From: an uncultured Flammeovirgaceae bacterium
GTDB taxonomy: Bacteria; Bacteroidota; Bacteroidia; Cytophagales; Cyclobacteriaceae
DNA length: 64,000 nt
Reading direction: 5' to 3'
Assembly: GCA_937883755.1 (NCBI GenBank)
Contig: CAKZYA010000060.1
Span: forward strand, 248,001-312,000
This document shows, one piece after another, positions 51,684 through 59,255 of this stretch. The notes under the pieces are model-generated. The model did not search any database. It saw only the letters and a list, made by a program, of their open reading frames with translations, and was not told where the DNA came from. Position 1 is the first letter of the stretch. The number at the start of each line of letters is the position of its first letter. A program made the translations under genes and the position numbers.

Positions 51684-51806
51684 TTACTTTACGGTTAAAA
51701 GCCCGAGTATTTTTCGTAAACGATAGCGAGTTGTATGCACCGACTCAATAGAAAAGTCTAGAAGTTTAGCCATGTCTTTAGAGGAAAAATTTAGTTTAAT
51801 ATCTAG
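51684..51806 (-). pseudogene. LuxR-type HTH fragment cut by the IS
   Basis: The minus strand reads LDIKLNFSSKDMAKLLDFSI then ESVHTTRYRLRKILGLLTVK and stops. The SSKDMAKLLxxSxESVxxxRYRLRKxLGL pattern is the C-terminal helix-turn-helix of LuxR/NarL-like regulators. An in-frame stop precedes it, and the IS begins about 5 bases further on. The upstream part of the gene is gone. Confidence 0.7.
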
Positions 51807-51810
51807 TTAT

Positions 51811-52426
51811 TGGGATGGGTGAAATCCCACGCCTTCAGTGGACGCCATGCGGGCGGCAACTTTAGTATTTTTCGATTTGTATCTTTGTGAGATGTCAAAC
51901 TATCGGAAAGGTTTACATACTCGCTATGATCTAAAAATACACATTGTGTGGATTACAAAATATAGAAAGCCCGTCTTACACGGTGCAATAGCTAAACGAG
52001 TAAGAGAGTTGATGCGAGAAACCTGTTTGGCTAATGAGATACAAATTGTTAAAGGCCATGTATCAAAGGATCGTGTACATTTGCTAATAAGCTATGGCGC
52101 GGCCACCGTCCGCCACGTTTATCAGTAGCTAAGATAGCGCAATATATCAAGGGGAAAACCGCGTCACGGTGACTTCACGGAAAATGCTTCAAGAATTTAC
52201 GGATTTGAAGAAACAGTTTTGGGGCAGCCGTGGCACGGACAGCACATATGGGCTAGAGGCTATTTTGCAGTGAGTACAGGAAATGTAACCAATAAAGTGA
52301 TAGCAGAATACATTGAGAACCAAGACAAAGAACCACCAAATGAAGATTTCAAAATACATGATGCATCATAGTTTCAGGCGGCTTCACACGCATACAAATC
52401 TACCGTCCTTTCAGCCGCTATGTAGT
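51811..52426 (+). mobile_element. IS200/IS605-family insertion sequence, inactive copy
   Basis: A single tnpA without tnpB, flanked by the subterminal hairpin sequences expected of IS200-type elements (CCCACGCCTTCA ... GGCGGC at the left). It sits between a LuxR fragment and the tail of another gene, so it arose by insertion or joined a deletion. Ends are approximate because the left hairpin carries an inserted 14-mer and the right one is degraded. Confidence 0.8.
51892..52371 (+). pseudogene. tnpA: TnpA transposase (Y1/HUH), broken by three 14-nt insertions
   Basis: Read from ATG 51892: SNYRKGLHTRYDLKIHIVWI, TKYRKPVL, VSKDRVHLLISY. Removing 52096-52109, 52161-52174 and 52225-52238 (14 nt each) restores one 145-codon frame: PPRLSVAKIAQYIKGKTSRK, MLQEFTDLKKQFWG, QHIWARGYFAVSTGNVTNKV, then IAEYIENQ with the likely catalytic Tyr. 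The total is a normal TnpA length. The HUH motif reads R-V-H instead of H-V-H. The enzyme should be inactive. Confidence 0.85.
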
Positions 52427-52660
52427 TTAATTTTTACCGATGGTCCCGAGCGAAATACCATTCAGTGGTCTTCCGACGGGGTTAATTTTGAGATCAAATC
52501 GCATATTAAGTGGGGACCACCTGCTGCTGGGCTAGTTCGTGAATTGGATTTCGAGGCTCATCCAGTAGAAGCTCTTAAATCGGGGCTCACTCACGAATAC
52601 GTCAGCTACGACTGGCAAAAAATCATGCGGTTTGAGTATAAGCAACCCTTTACCCCCTAA
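52427..52660 (+). pseudogene. C-terminal fragment of a secreted sugar-active-type protein
   Basis: The frame right of the IS reads IFTDGPERNTIQWSSDGVNF, then EIKSHIKWGPPAAGLVREL and, near the end, LTHEYVSYDWQKIMRFEYKQ. TDGPERNTIQWSxDGVNFE is a pattern I know from the C-termini of large exported glycoside-hydrolase-like proteins of Bacteroidota and Planctomycetota; the exact family is not certain. Everything upstream has been lost at the IS junction. Confidence 0.5.
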
Positions 52661-52672
52661 TACCAAGCTACT

Positions 52673-52700
52673 GTCGTTTGTGGACTATGGACTGTTGACG
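52673..52700. repeat. GTGGACT-type intergenic repeat
   Basis: GTGGACTATGGACTGTTGAC after the broken gene is built from the same GTGGACT/GGACTGT words as the insert between HYC_CC_PP and cusA (36093-36170). It is a short dispersed intergenic repeat within this window. Confidence 0.6.
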
Positions 52701-52785
52701 AACAACAATCAGCAATTGAGCCATTGAACCGGGCGCAATCAAATTATAGACTAGAGCATTTTAACATAATAATACCAAAAGACAT

Positions 52786-53805
52786 ATGAAAGCAGCATAT
52801 TATAAAGAGAAAGGCAAGTTTGAAGTAGGAGAGACCCAAACTAGATCACCGGGAGTAGATGAAGTCCGGCTAGAGGTAGCTTACTGCGGTGTTTGTGGAA
52901 CTGATGTGCATATTTATCATGGTGTAATGGATCAGCGAATCCAGCCCCCCCAAATCGTTGGGCACGAAGCTTCAGCAACGGTAGCTGAAGTAGGAGAAGG
53001 AGTAGAAGGAATACAAGTCGGCGATAAGGTAGCCGTGCGCCCACTTAAATTTGGCGACCCGCACCCCTTTGATAAAGGTAATCCCCACGTAGGTAAAAAT
53101 TTGAAATTTATTGGCATCGATGCTCCTGGCGCATTTCAGAATAGTTGGGTGGTACCTGCTTATACCTTGCATGCTTTGCCCGACGGCTTATCGCTTCGGC
53201 ATGGAGCATTTATTGAACCATTGTCGGTAGCTTGTCATGATGTAAAGATTGGGCGGGTAAAAGCTGGAGAAAACTGTTTAGTCATTGGTGGTGGCCCTAT
53301 CGGAACCCTCATCGCCTTTGTACTTCGAAAAAAAGGAGCGAACGCTATAGTATCCGAAGTAAACGAAAAGCGGGTAGAGATGCTAAAAGGCTTTGGCTTT
53401 GAAGTAATCAATCCAATTAAAGAAGATATTGCCGAGCGAGTCAACAGTCTCACGAATGAGGCGATGGCTGACTGCGTATTTGAAGTGTCAGGCTCAGCCG
53501 CTGGAGTAAAAACCATGACTGAGGTAGTTAACGTGCGAGGTCGGATTGTAATGGTAGCTATTCACAGCGGAGGGACAAGAGAGGTTGACTTGTTCAAATT
53601 CTTTTGGTCGGAGATTGAAATGTTAGGTGCCCGGCTCTACGATGAAGAGGATTACGAAGAGGCCATCCGCATTGCGGCCTCTGGCAATATTCCCTTTGAT
53701 AAACTAATCACTCAGGAAAGCCCACTGGATGAAATCCAAGGAGTTTTTGAAGCGATAGATAATAATCCGGCAGGTATGAAGTATCTAATTAACTGTCAGT
53801 CCTGA
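52786..53805 (+). CDS. Zinc-dependent medium-chain sugar/polyol dehydrogenase
   Basis: 339 residues. Catalytic zinc ligands are visible in YCGVCGTDVHIYHG (Cys38 region), GHEASATVAEVG (His, Glu) and GAFIEPLSVACHD (Glu). The NAD-binding motif is CLVIGGGPIGTLIAFVLR near residue 165. The structural-zinc loop has no cysteines. It falls with L-threonine/sorbitol/galactitol-type dehydrogenases. Followed 46 bases later by a KduD-like SDR, so it probably oxidises a sugar acid or polyol in a shared pathway; the rest of that pathway downstream is broken. Confidence 0.88.
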   Translation: MKAAYYKEKGKFEVGETQTRSPGVDEVRLEVAYCGVCGTDVHIYHGVMDQRIQPPQIVGHEASATVAEVGEGVEGIQVGDKVAVRPLKFGDPHPFDKGNPHVGKNLKFIGIDAPGAFQNSWVVPAYTLHALPDGLSLRHGAFIEPLSVACHDVKIGRVKAGENCLVIGGGPIGTLIAFVLRKKGANAIVSEVNEKRVEMLKGFGFEVINPIKEDIAERVNSLTNEAMADCVFEVSGSAAGVKTMTEVVNVRGRIVMVAIHSGGTREVDLFKFFWSEIEMLGARLYDEEDYEEAIRIAASGNIPFDKLITQESPLDEIQGVFEAIDNNPAGMKYLINCQS

Positions 53806-53851
53806 TTTCAGAAGTAGATCTGTTAAACAATTAGTATAAAGAATCTAACCT

Positions 53852-54619
53852 ATGATATTGAATCAATTTAAATTAGACGGAAAGACAGCGTTAGTAACCG
53901 GATGCAAACGGGGTATTGGCAAAGCGATGGCAGTGGCTTTAGCTGAAGCTGGAGCGAATATTATCGGAGTATCTGCTTCGCTGGAATTGTCAGGAAGTGA
54001 TGTTGAGAAAAAGGTTACCGAACGCGGTGGTTCGTTTCAAGCCTATCAATGCGATTTTTCTGATCGGAAAGCGCTGTATCAATTTATCGAGCAGGTGAAA
54101 TCGGATTATGACCAAATTGATATTCTGGTAAACAATGCCGGAACCATACTGCGAAAACCAGCCGCTGAACATCCGGATGAGATGTGGGATAAAGTAATTG
54201 AGGTGAATCAGAATGCCCAGTTTATCCTAACCCGCGAGTTCGGGAAAGGTATGGTTGAGCGAGGTAGTGGAAAGATTGTTTTTACCGCCTCGTTACTTAC
54301 TTTCCAAGGTGGAATTACAGTGCCAGGCTATGCAGCTAGTAAAGGAGCTATCGGACAAATGACGATGGCTTTCGCTAATGAGTGGGCGGGAAAAGGCGTA
54401 AACGTAAACGCTATTGCGCCTGGTTACATTAGCACTGATAATACTGAAGCTCTTCGCAATGATCCCCAACGCGCTGAGTCTATTCTTTCTCGTATTCCTG
54501 CCGGACGCTGGGGCGAACCGGAAGATTTCGCTGGGCCAATTGTATTCCTATGCTCAGAAGCAGCCGCTTATATGCATGGAACCACTATGCTGGTTGACGG
54601 TGGTTGGATGGGACGGTAA
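53852..54619 (+). CDS. KduD-like short-chain dehydrogenase
   Basis: 255 residues, complete SDR. The NAD site is ALVTGCKRGIGKAMAVALAE, followed by ILVNNAGTILRKPAAEHPDE, the catalytic Ser in TASLLTFQGG, and YAASKGAIGQM with Tyr and Lys. GGITVPGYAASK and YISTDNTEALRNDPQR are typical of 2-deoxy-D-gluconate 3-dehydrogenase / KduD enzymes of hexuronate breakdown. The related substrate here could be another keto-sugar acid. A 27-bp hairpin starts right after the stop. Confidence 0.88.
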   Translation: MILNQFKLDGKTALVTGCKRGIGKAMAVALAEAGANIIGVSASLELSGSDVEKKVTERGGSFQAYQCDFSDRKALYQFIEQVKSDYDQIDILVNNAGTILRKPAAEHPDEMWDKVIEVNQNAQFILTREFGKGMVERGSGKIVFTASLLTFQGGITVPGYAASKGAIGQMTMAFANEWAGKGVNVNAIAPGYISTDNTEALRNDPQRAESILSRIPAGRWGEPEDFAGPIVFLCSEAAAYMHGTTMLVDGGWMGR

Positions 54620-54684
54620 TAATGAGTAATGAATAATGATGAATGAGTGATTACAGATCATTCGTCATTATTCATTACTCATTA
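54620..54684. repeat. Long perfect AT-rich hairpin
   Basis: TAATGAGTAATGAATAATGA (54620-54639) is exactly inverted at 54665-54684, and pairing goes on inward for seven more bases with one G-T pair (about 27 bp in all, loop ~11). It begins right after the KduD-like stop codon and ends just before the aldehyde dehydrogenase remnant. Confidence 0.9.
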
Positions 54685-54689
54685 AAACT

Positions 54690-55072
54690 ATGCTTGAAAT
54701 CAAGCAATACCAACTTTTTATTAACGGTGAGTGGGTTGATTCCTCTACTTGTGAGCATGAGGAAATTACTAGTCCTGCTGAAGAATCGGTAGTAGGAACA
54801 GTGCAAATGGGAGTGGAGGCCGATGCCCAATGGCCTTAGAAGCCGCTGAGCAAGCTCAAAAAGCCTGGAATAAAGTTCCAGCTAAGAAGCGAGCAGATGT
54901 ACCTGCACGAAGATATTTACGAACCCTTCATGGAAAAATTCATGAAGAAAGTAGAAGCACTGAAGATTGTTAACCCTCTAGATTAGGCTGTGGAACTGGG
55001 GGAGAAGATGGAAAGTATGGTTTTGAACAGTACCTGGATAAGAAAACATTTTATGTAAAATATAAAGCCTAG
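54690..55072 (+). pseudogene. Aldehyde dehydrogenase pseudogene with large internal deletions
   Basis: Readable parts in order: LEIKQYQLFINGEWVDSSTC and GTVQMGVEADAQ (N-terminus), a one-base deletion near 54829, LEAAEQAQKAWNKVPAKKRA, then a jump to MYLHEDIYEPFMEKFMKKVE (normally ~200 residues later), a stop, and the C-terminal end GEDGKYGFEQYLDKKTFYVK. The catalytic Cys and Glu region is deleted. The original was an NAD(P)-dependent sugar-aldehyde or semialdehyde dehydrogenase by context. Confidence 0.85.
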
Positions 55073-55074
55073 CT

Positions 55075-56074
55075 ATGGGAAGTACGATTGCTAAAGTCCA
55101 ACCCCGAATGTTTCGGATACCTTTACCGGAAGTGCTTAATGATGCCAAACACGGCAACCACACCCACTTTGAATTAGTTACTGTAACTATAACTCTAGAA
55201 GATGGTAGTGAAGGTACGGGTTATACCTAAACTGGTGGGAAGGGAGGTCATGCCATTAAATCAGTAGCTGAGCACGATATTGCTCCGGCTTTTATTGGGC
55301 TAGATGGGGATAATAAAGAAAAGGTTTTTGATTTTATGGAGTGGCATATTCACTAGGTAGGTCGGGGTGGAATTACTTCTTTCGCCATTTCTGCTATTGA
55401 TATTGCCTTGTGGAAAATTCGCTGCAAAAAGGCGAAAAGACCCCTGTGGCAAGTAACCGGGGCTGCTAATAATACCTGTAATGCTTACTGTGGTGGTATT
55501 GATCTACAATTTTCACTGGAGAAGCTACTCAAAAATATGCAAGGCTACCTAGATTCAGGTTTTAATGCGGTGAAAATCAAGGTTGGTTGCCCTTGCCTGG
55601 AAGAAGATTTGGAACGAATAGAAGCAGTACGAGAGCTAATTGGGGATAATCGCCTATGGTAGATGCTAACTATTCTATGACTGTAGAACAGGCCATAAAA
55701 GCGGCTCAAGCTTTTGAGCCTTATAACTTGCAATGGTTTGAAGAACCTACGATTCCTGATGACTACCTCGGATTTGCCCAGATTGCGATGCCACCGGAAT
55801 ACTGCTAGCCATGGGGGAGAACCTACACACGCTCTACGAATTTGGCTACGCCTTTGAACAAGCCAGGCTTTCATTTATTCAGTCTGATACTTCTAATTGC
55901 GGTGGCATTTATGGTTGGCTTCAGGTAGCCGAGATGTCACAAAAGTATGGTATTCCAGTCTGTTCTCACGGCATGTAGGAACTACACTTAAGTTTGGTAT
56001 CAGCCCAACCTAATGCTGGATGGCTGGAAGTATACAGTTCTGGGCGCGAGTATGACAATGTAGGATATTCGTGA
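55075..56074 (+). pseudogene. Enolase-superfamily (mandelate racemase-like) pseudogene
   Basis: Nearly full length but broken. PLPEVLNDAKHGNHTHFELV starts it; a TAA replaces a residue in YT-x-TGGKGGHAI, and a TAG stands before VGRGGI. The barrel acid/base part VKIKVGC is present. Single-base deletions occur at about 55657 (before VDANYSMTVEQAIKAAQAFE) and 55787 (before [20 protein letters not shown]), and a TAG replaces Gln in SHGM-x-ELHLSLV. Such enzymes dehydrate or isomerise sugar acids, fitting the neighbouring dehydrogenases. Confidence 0.85.
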
Positions 56075-56181
56075 TGAACGAGTTAAGGAGCTGGCTTTAG
56101 AGTGAATTCGCTACTACTACTAACTTCGTTGGGACTTAGTGAAAGAAAGAATCATAGACACTCCCGGTATCAAATCTGAGA

Positions 56182-56280
56182 GCGGTGGGACTGGACCTTA
56201 CCAGCCTTGGTCGGGAGTATTTAGATATTCCCCAGAATGAGTTGAACAACAATCCTAACTTACAGCATAACCCAGGTACA
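56182..56280 (+). pseudogene. C-terminal tail of a SusD/RagB-like protein
   Basis: AVGLDLTSLGREYLDIPQNE then LNNNPNLQHNPG is the typical end of SusD-family lipoproteins (REYLxPIPQxELxxNPNLxQNPGY). Nothing of the rest of susD or of susC is visible. It marks the former presence of a polysaccharide utilisation locus. The 56338-56596 stretch that follows holds only AT-rich sequence. Confidence 0.6.
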
Positions 56281-56313
56281 ACTAGCGTTGATAGCAAGAT
56301 GCAATTTAGTAGT

Positions 56314-56337
56314 AAAAGGTCGGAAAACCGGCCTTTT
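56314..56337. terminator. Bidirectional intrinsic terminator
   Basis: AAAAGGTCGG (56314-56323), loop AAAA, CCGGCCTTTT (56328-56337): a 10-bp stem with one G-T pair and A/T tracts on both sides. It follows the SusD remnant and precedes the sensor gene. Confidence 0.8.
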
Positions 56338-56596
56338 ATGTACAAGTGTAATTCTAACTAATTAAGTGCTAAATTCTTAACCTCTACCTATTTTCTAAGT
56401 GTTACTCCTTCATTTCCCTTTTATAACAGCTCAAATTCTTACGTCATTTATAATTTCAAAAGATTTAGTTTTGAATAATGATTTATATAAGATTTAGATT
56501 TTTTTAAGGTATTATGCCGTAACAAACATTCAAATTTTTAAATACTTATACAAATTCCAGCAAAAACTTACTCTGTAATTGTTGTACTTTTTTAAT

Positions 56597-56632
56597 TTTT
56601 AGTTAAACTTTTAACTATATTTGTTTAACTAA
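56597..56632 (+). promoter_or_regulatory. Promoter-like element inside an 11-bp inverted repeat
   Basis: TTTAGTTAAAC (56597-56607) is exactly inverted as GTTTAACTAAA (56622-56632). Between the arms lies TATATTTG (56615-56622), which fits the Bacteroidota -7 consensus TAnnTTTG. The sensor gene starts 31 bases downstream. A dimeric regulator bound to the arms would cover the promoter. Confidence 0.55.
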
Positions 56633-56662
56633 ATCATTTAAAAAGCAAAACAAAAAGATAAA

Positions 56663-58342
56663 ATGAGAATAACTAATCTTCATTCGTTGCGGACAAACGT
56701 ATGGTTACTATTAGGTGTATTCGTCGCTATATTAATCTTATTCAATACTTTTATACTAGTACAAAATCAACGTACCCGCTCTGTTAGCCAAGAGATAGAA
56801 GAAGTACGGTTGCCAGTTAGCTTTTTAGCCAAAGAAGTTCAATCGGGCATTAACCAAGTTTCGGCTAATCAACGTGGCTATTTTTCAACTGGAGTAGCTT
56901 CATTTGCCGAAAAGCGAGCTAGTATCTGGCAAAAGACCTTATTACCCTCTTTGGAAAAGTTGGCAGACCTAAAGCCGCTGGTAAGCAAGGAGAATCAGCA
57001 AAGAATTGAAGAGTTAGAAAAGGTATTACCTGAGTACAGTATTCTTCAGAATGAGATCGATCAAAAAATTAAAGAACTGCTTAATCTTAAATATACTGAT
57101 AACCTTGATCAACAGGTTGATTCAGTTCATTCTATCGCTTTAGTAGAAAGAATTACTGCCTATGAGGTGAGAAAAGCAGAGATTACCCAAGAGATAGTGA
57201 GTAAAGTAAACCCTATCCAGGGCCTCTGCTTTGAACTAATAAATCCTTTGGTTGACGATCAAAAAGCAAACCTAACATCAGGAGTATCTATGGTGCGGGG
57301 TGGTCTAGACAAGATCGTGATTATAGTAGCCGTTCTCTCTGTTTTTGGCATTATCGTTTCTGGGGTTCTGATCTGGCTTTTACTTAAGAGAATCAATAAA
57401 TCTATTAATCGTCCTACTAAGTTGCTTGATAAACTTGCTTTGGGGGAGTTGCCAGACTCTATTGAAGAATCCAATGATGAACTCAACCCAATTATTCAAT
57501 CAGGCAATAATCTGAGCAAAAACCTAACCCATGCTAGTCAGTTTGCTCAGGCAATTGGCGATGGTAACTTTTCTTTTGATTTCCAGCCCATTGGCGAGCA
57601 AGATGCGCTAGGCAACGCATTAATCCAAATGCGGGATAAGCTGGCTGAAGTAGCTCAGACCGATAAGAAGAGGAATTGGGCCACCCAAGGTCTGGCCGAA
57701 ATTGGGGGTATTCTACGAAAAAGTACAGAAGTAATTGATGACCTTTACATTCAGGTATTGAGCTATGTTGTAAAGTATATTGAAGCCAATCAGGGTGGAC
57801 TGTTTATCTTACAAAATGATGAAGAGACTGAGCCATACTTAGAATTAGTGGCAAGTTATGCCTACAACAAGCAAAAATTTTTAGAACGAAATGTGGCTAT
57901 TGGTGAAGGTTTACTCGGCCAAGCCTACCTGGAAAAGGAGCCGATACTCCTGACAGAGATACCTCAAGACTATATAAATATTACTTCAGGACTGGGCGAT
58001 ACCAATCCTAATTGTATTCTAATTGTGCCTCTCAAAGTGAACGAACAGGTAGTTGGTATGCTGGAACTAGCCTCTTTTCAGGTGTACGACGAGTATCAAG
58101 TGGAGTTCGTGGTAAAACTAGCAGAGAGTATTGCTTCAGCTATCACCAACATTAAAGTAAATGTTCGCACGAACCGACTGTTACAAGAAGCTCAACAGAG
58201 AGAAGAGGAACTTAGAGCCCAGGAAGAGGAAATGCGGCAAAATATGGAGGAGTTACAAGCCACACAGGAGGAAATGTCTAGAGTGCAAAAAGAGCTAAAA
58301 GCCGAACTGGAAAGAAGAGATTCTTCCACAGTTTCTGAATAA
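56663..58342 (+). CDS. Membrane sensor: helical periplasmic domain, HAMP, GAF, coiled coil
   Basis: 559 residues. TM1 (about 14-34) and TM2 (about 218-240) flank a four-helix-bundle sensor domain like that of chemoreceptors (CHASE3-like). HAMP region about 241-300; GAF domain about 365-505 (GGLFILQNDEETEPYLELVA, IVPLKVNEQVVGMLELASFQ). It ends in a Q/E-rich coiled coil (EEMRQNMEELQATQEEM). In relatives this coil usually leads into PAS and kinase or cyclase domains; here the gene stops, so output must go through a partner. Confidence 0.85.
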   Translation: MRITNLHSLRTNVWLLLGVFVAILILFNTFILVQNQRTRSVSQEIEEVRLPVSFLAKEVQSGINQVSANQRGYFSTGVASFAEKRASIWQKTLLPSLEKLADLKPLVSKENQQRIEELEKVLPEYSILQNEIDQKIKELLNLKYTDNLDQQVDSVHSIALVERITAYEVRKAEITQEIVSKVNPIQGLCFELINPLVDDQKANLTSGVSMVRGGLDKIVIIVAVLSVFGIIVSGVLIWLLLKRINKSINRPTKLLDKLALGELPDSIEESNDELNPIIQSGNNLSKNLTHASQFAQAIGDGNFSFDFQPIGEQDALGNALIQMRDKLAEVAQTDKKRNWATQGLAEIGGILRKSTEVIDDLYIQVLSYVVKYIEANQGGLFILQNDEETEPYLELVASYAYNKQKFLERNVAIGEGLLGQAYLEKEPILLTEIPQDYINITSGLGDTNPNCILIVPLKVNEQVVGMLELASFQVYDEYQVEFVVKLAESIASAITNIKVNVRTNRLLQEAQQREEELRAQEEEMRQNMEELQATQEEMSRVQKELKAELERRDSSTVSE

Positions 58343-58453
58343 GTAGTCAATGCTCTCTGGGTTAAATTTAATGAGATTAACAATAAGATTTGATTGTTGG
58401 AGGAGAGTAGACTTCCTGCAAATTATCCGAGTTTCAGTCTTGAGCAAATGCTT

Positions 58454-59254
58454 TTATGGATGTTTCTCGAAAAACAGTAACGTATCCTCGAGGTGCTGTT
58501 GCCAGTAAGACCACTCGTGACCTCCTTCAAACTCTTCATACGTGTGCGGAATGTTGGCTTCTAGCAATTGGTTATGTAATTCACGATTGTAGTTAATGAG
58601 TAAGTCCTGCTGTCCACAATCGAGGCGAATAGGGGGTAAAGTATCTTTTTGAGCCTGCATAGTGAGAAAGACACTACTGGCTTCAGTTTCTACTGGTTGA
58701 TAATGAGTTAACGGTTCTTCCACAAATAATTTCATCTGCTCAATAGAGGTAATGGAACTATGCGCCGAAATAGCCGCAAATTTTTCCGGGTACGTAGCTC
58801 CTAATCGTAAAGCACCAAATCCACCCATAGAAAGCCCAGCAATATAAACCGGAGAGTTAACAGTAACGCTTGGTATATTCTCCTTCACTGCGGTGGGTAC
58901 GTCCTCCACTATCCACTTCTCGAAATTACCAGGCACAATTGACTGATAAGCAGTTCCATCTCCCCAAAGTCCGTCGGAGGGCATGGCTAATACCATCGGG
59001 CTTATTTTTTTATCTTGAATAAGTTGCTGCGTGGTAAGGTGAGCTTTTCCTTTTAATGCCCATATCCAAGCACTTCCGTATACTCCGTGAAGCAGTAATA
59101 TCAACGGAAGGTCTTTTGACTTCTTGGCTTCATCAGGCACAAATACACAAATATCACCCCGCCCTTTCAGGTAATTGGATTTCACGGTAATAAAACGCAG
59201 ACCATCGTGCTCCGCATCAGCATCGGAGATTTCAGTAGTTCTGAAGTTTGACAT
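58454..59254 (-). CDS. Serine hydrolase of the esterase D / S-formylglutathione hydrolase type
   Basis: 266 residues from ATG 59254, which overlaps the dehydrogenase stop. LPLILLLHGVYGSAWIWALK carries the oxyanion loop; the nucleophile elbow is YIAGLSMGGFGALRLGATYP (Ser about 147). The Asp is in LDCGQQDLLINYN and the His in FEGGHEWSYWQQHL. In marine Bacteroidota such hydrolases sit beside the alcohol dehydrogenase of P450 demethylation clusters and are tied to formaldehyde removal; that role here is inference from context. Confidence 0.85.
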   Translation of the reverse strand: MSNFRTTEISDADAEHDGLRFITVKSNYLKGRGDICVFVPDEAKKSKDLPLILLLHGVYGSAWIWALKGKAHLTTQQLIQDKKISPMVLAMPSDGLWGDGTAYQSIVPGNFEKWIVEDVPTAVKENIPSVTVNSPVYIAGLSMGGFGALRLGATYPEKFAAISAHSSITSIEQMKLFVEEPLTHYQPVETEASSVFLTMQAQKDTLPPIRLDCGQQDLLINYNRELHNQLLEANIPHTYEEFEGGHEWSYWQQHLEDTLLFFEKHP

Positions 59255-59255
59255 A

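Noticed and set aside
52313-52660. 115-codon plus-strand frame joining IS tail and downstream sequence
   Set aside because: The first half is out-of-frame tnpA and IS end sequence; only the part from about 52427 has a protein-like pattern. It is a chance fusion, not a gene.
33843-56074. In-frame TAA/TAG at Gln codons suggesting a recoded genetic code (UAA/UAG read as Gln)
   Set aside because: Dozens of intact genes in the window end at TAA or TAG, the affected genes also carry frameshifts or deletions (except the peroxiredoxin), and some stops replace Trp or Tyr. Decay explains the pattern better.
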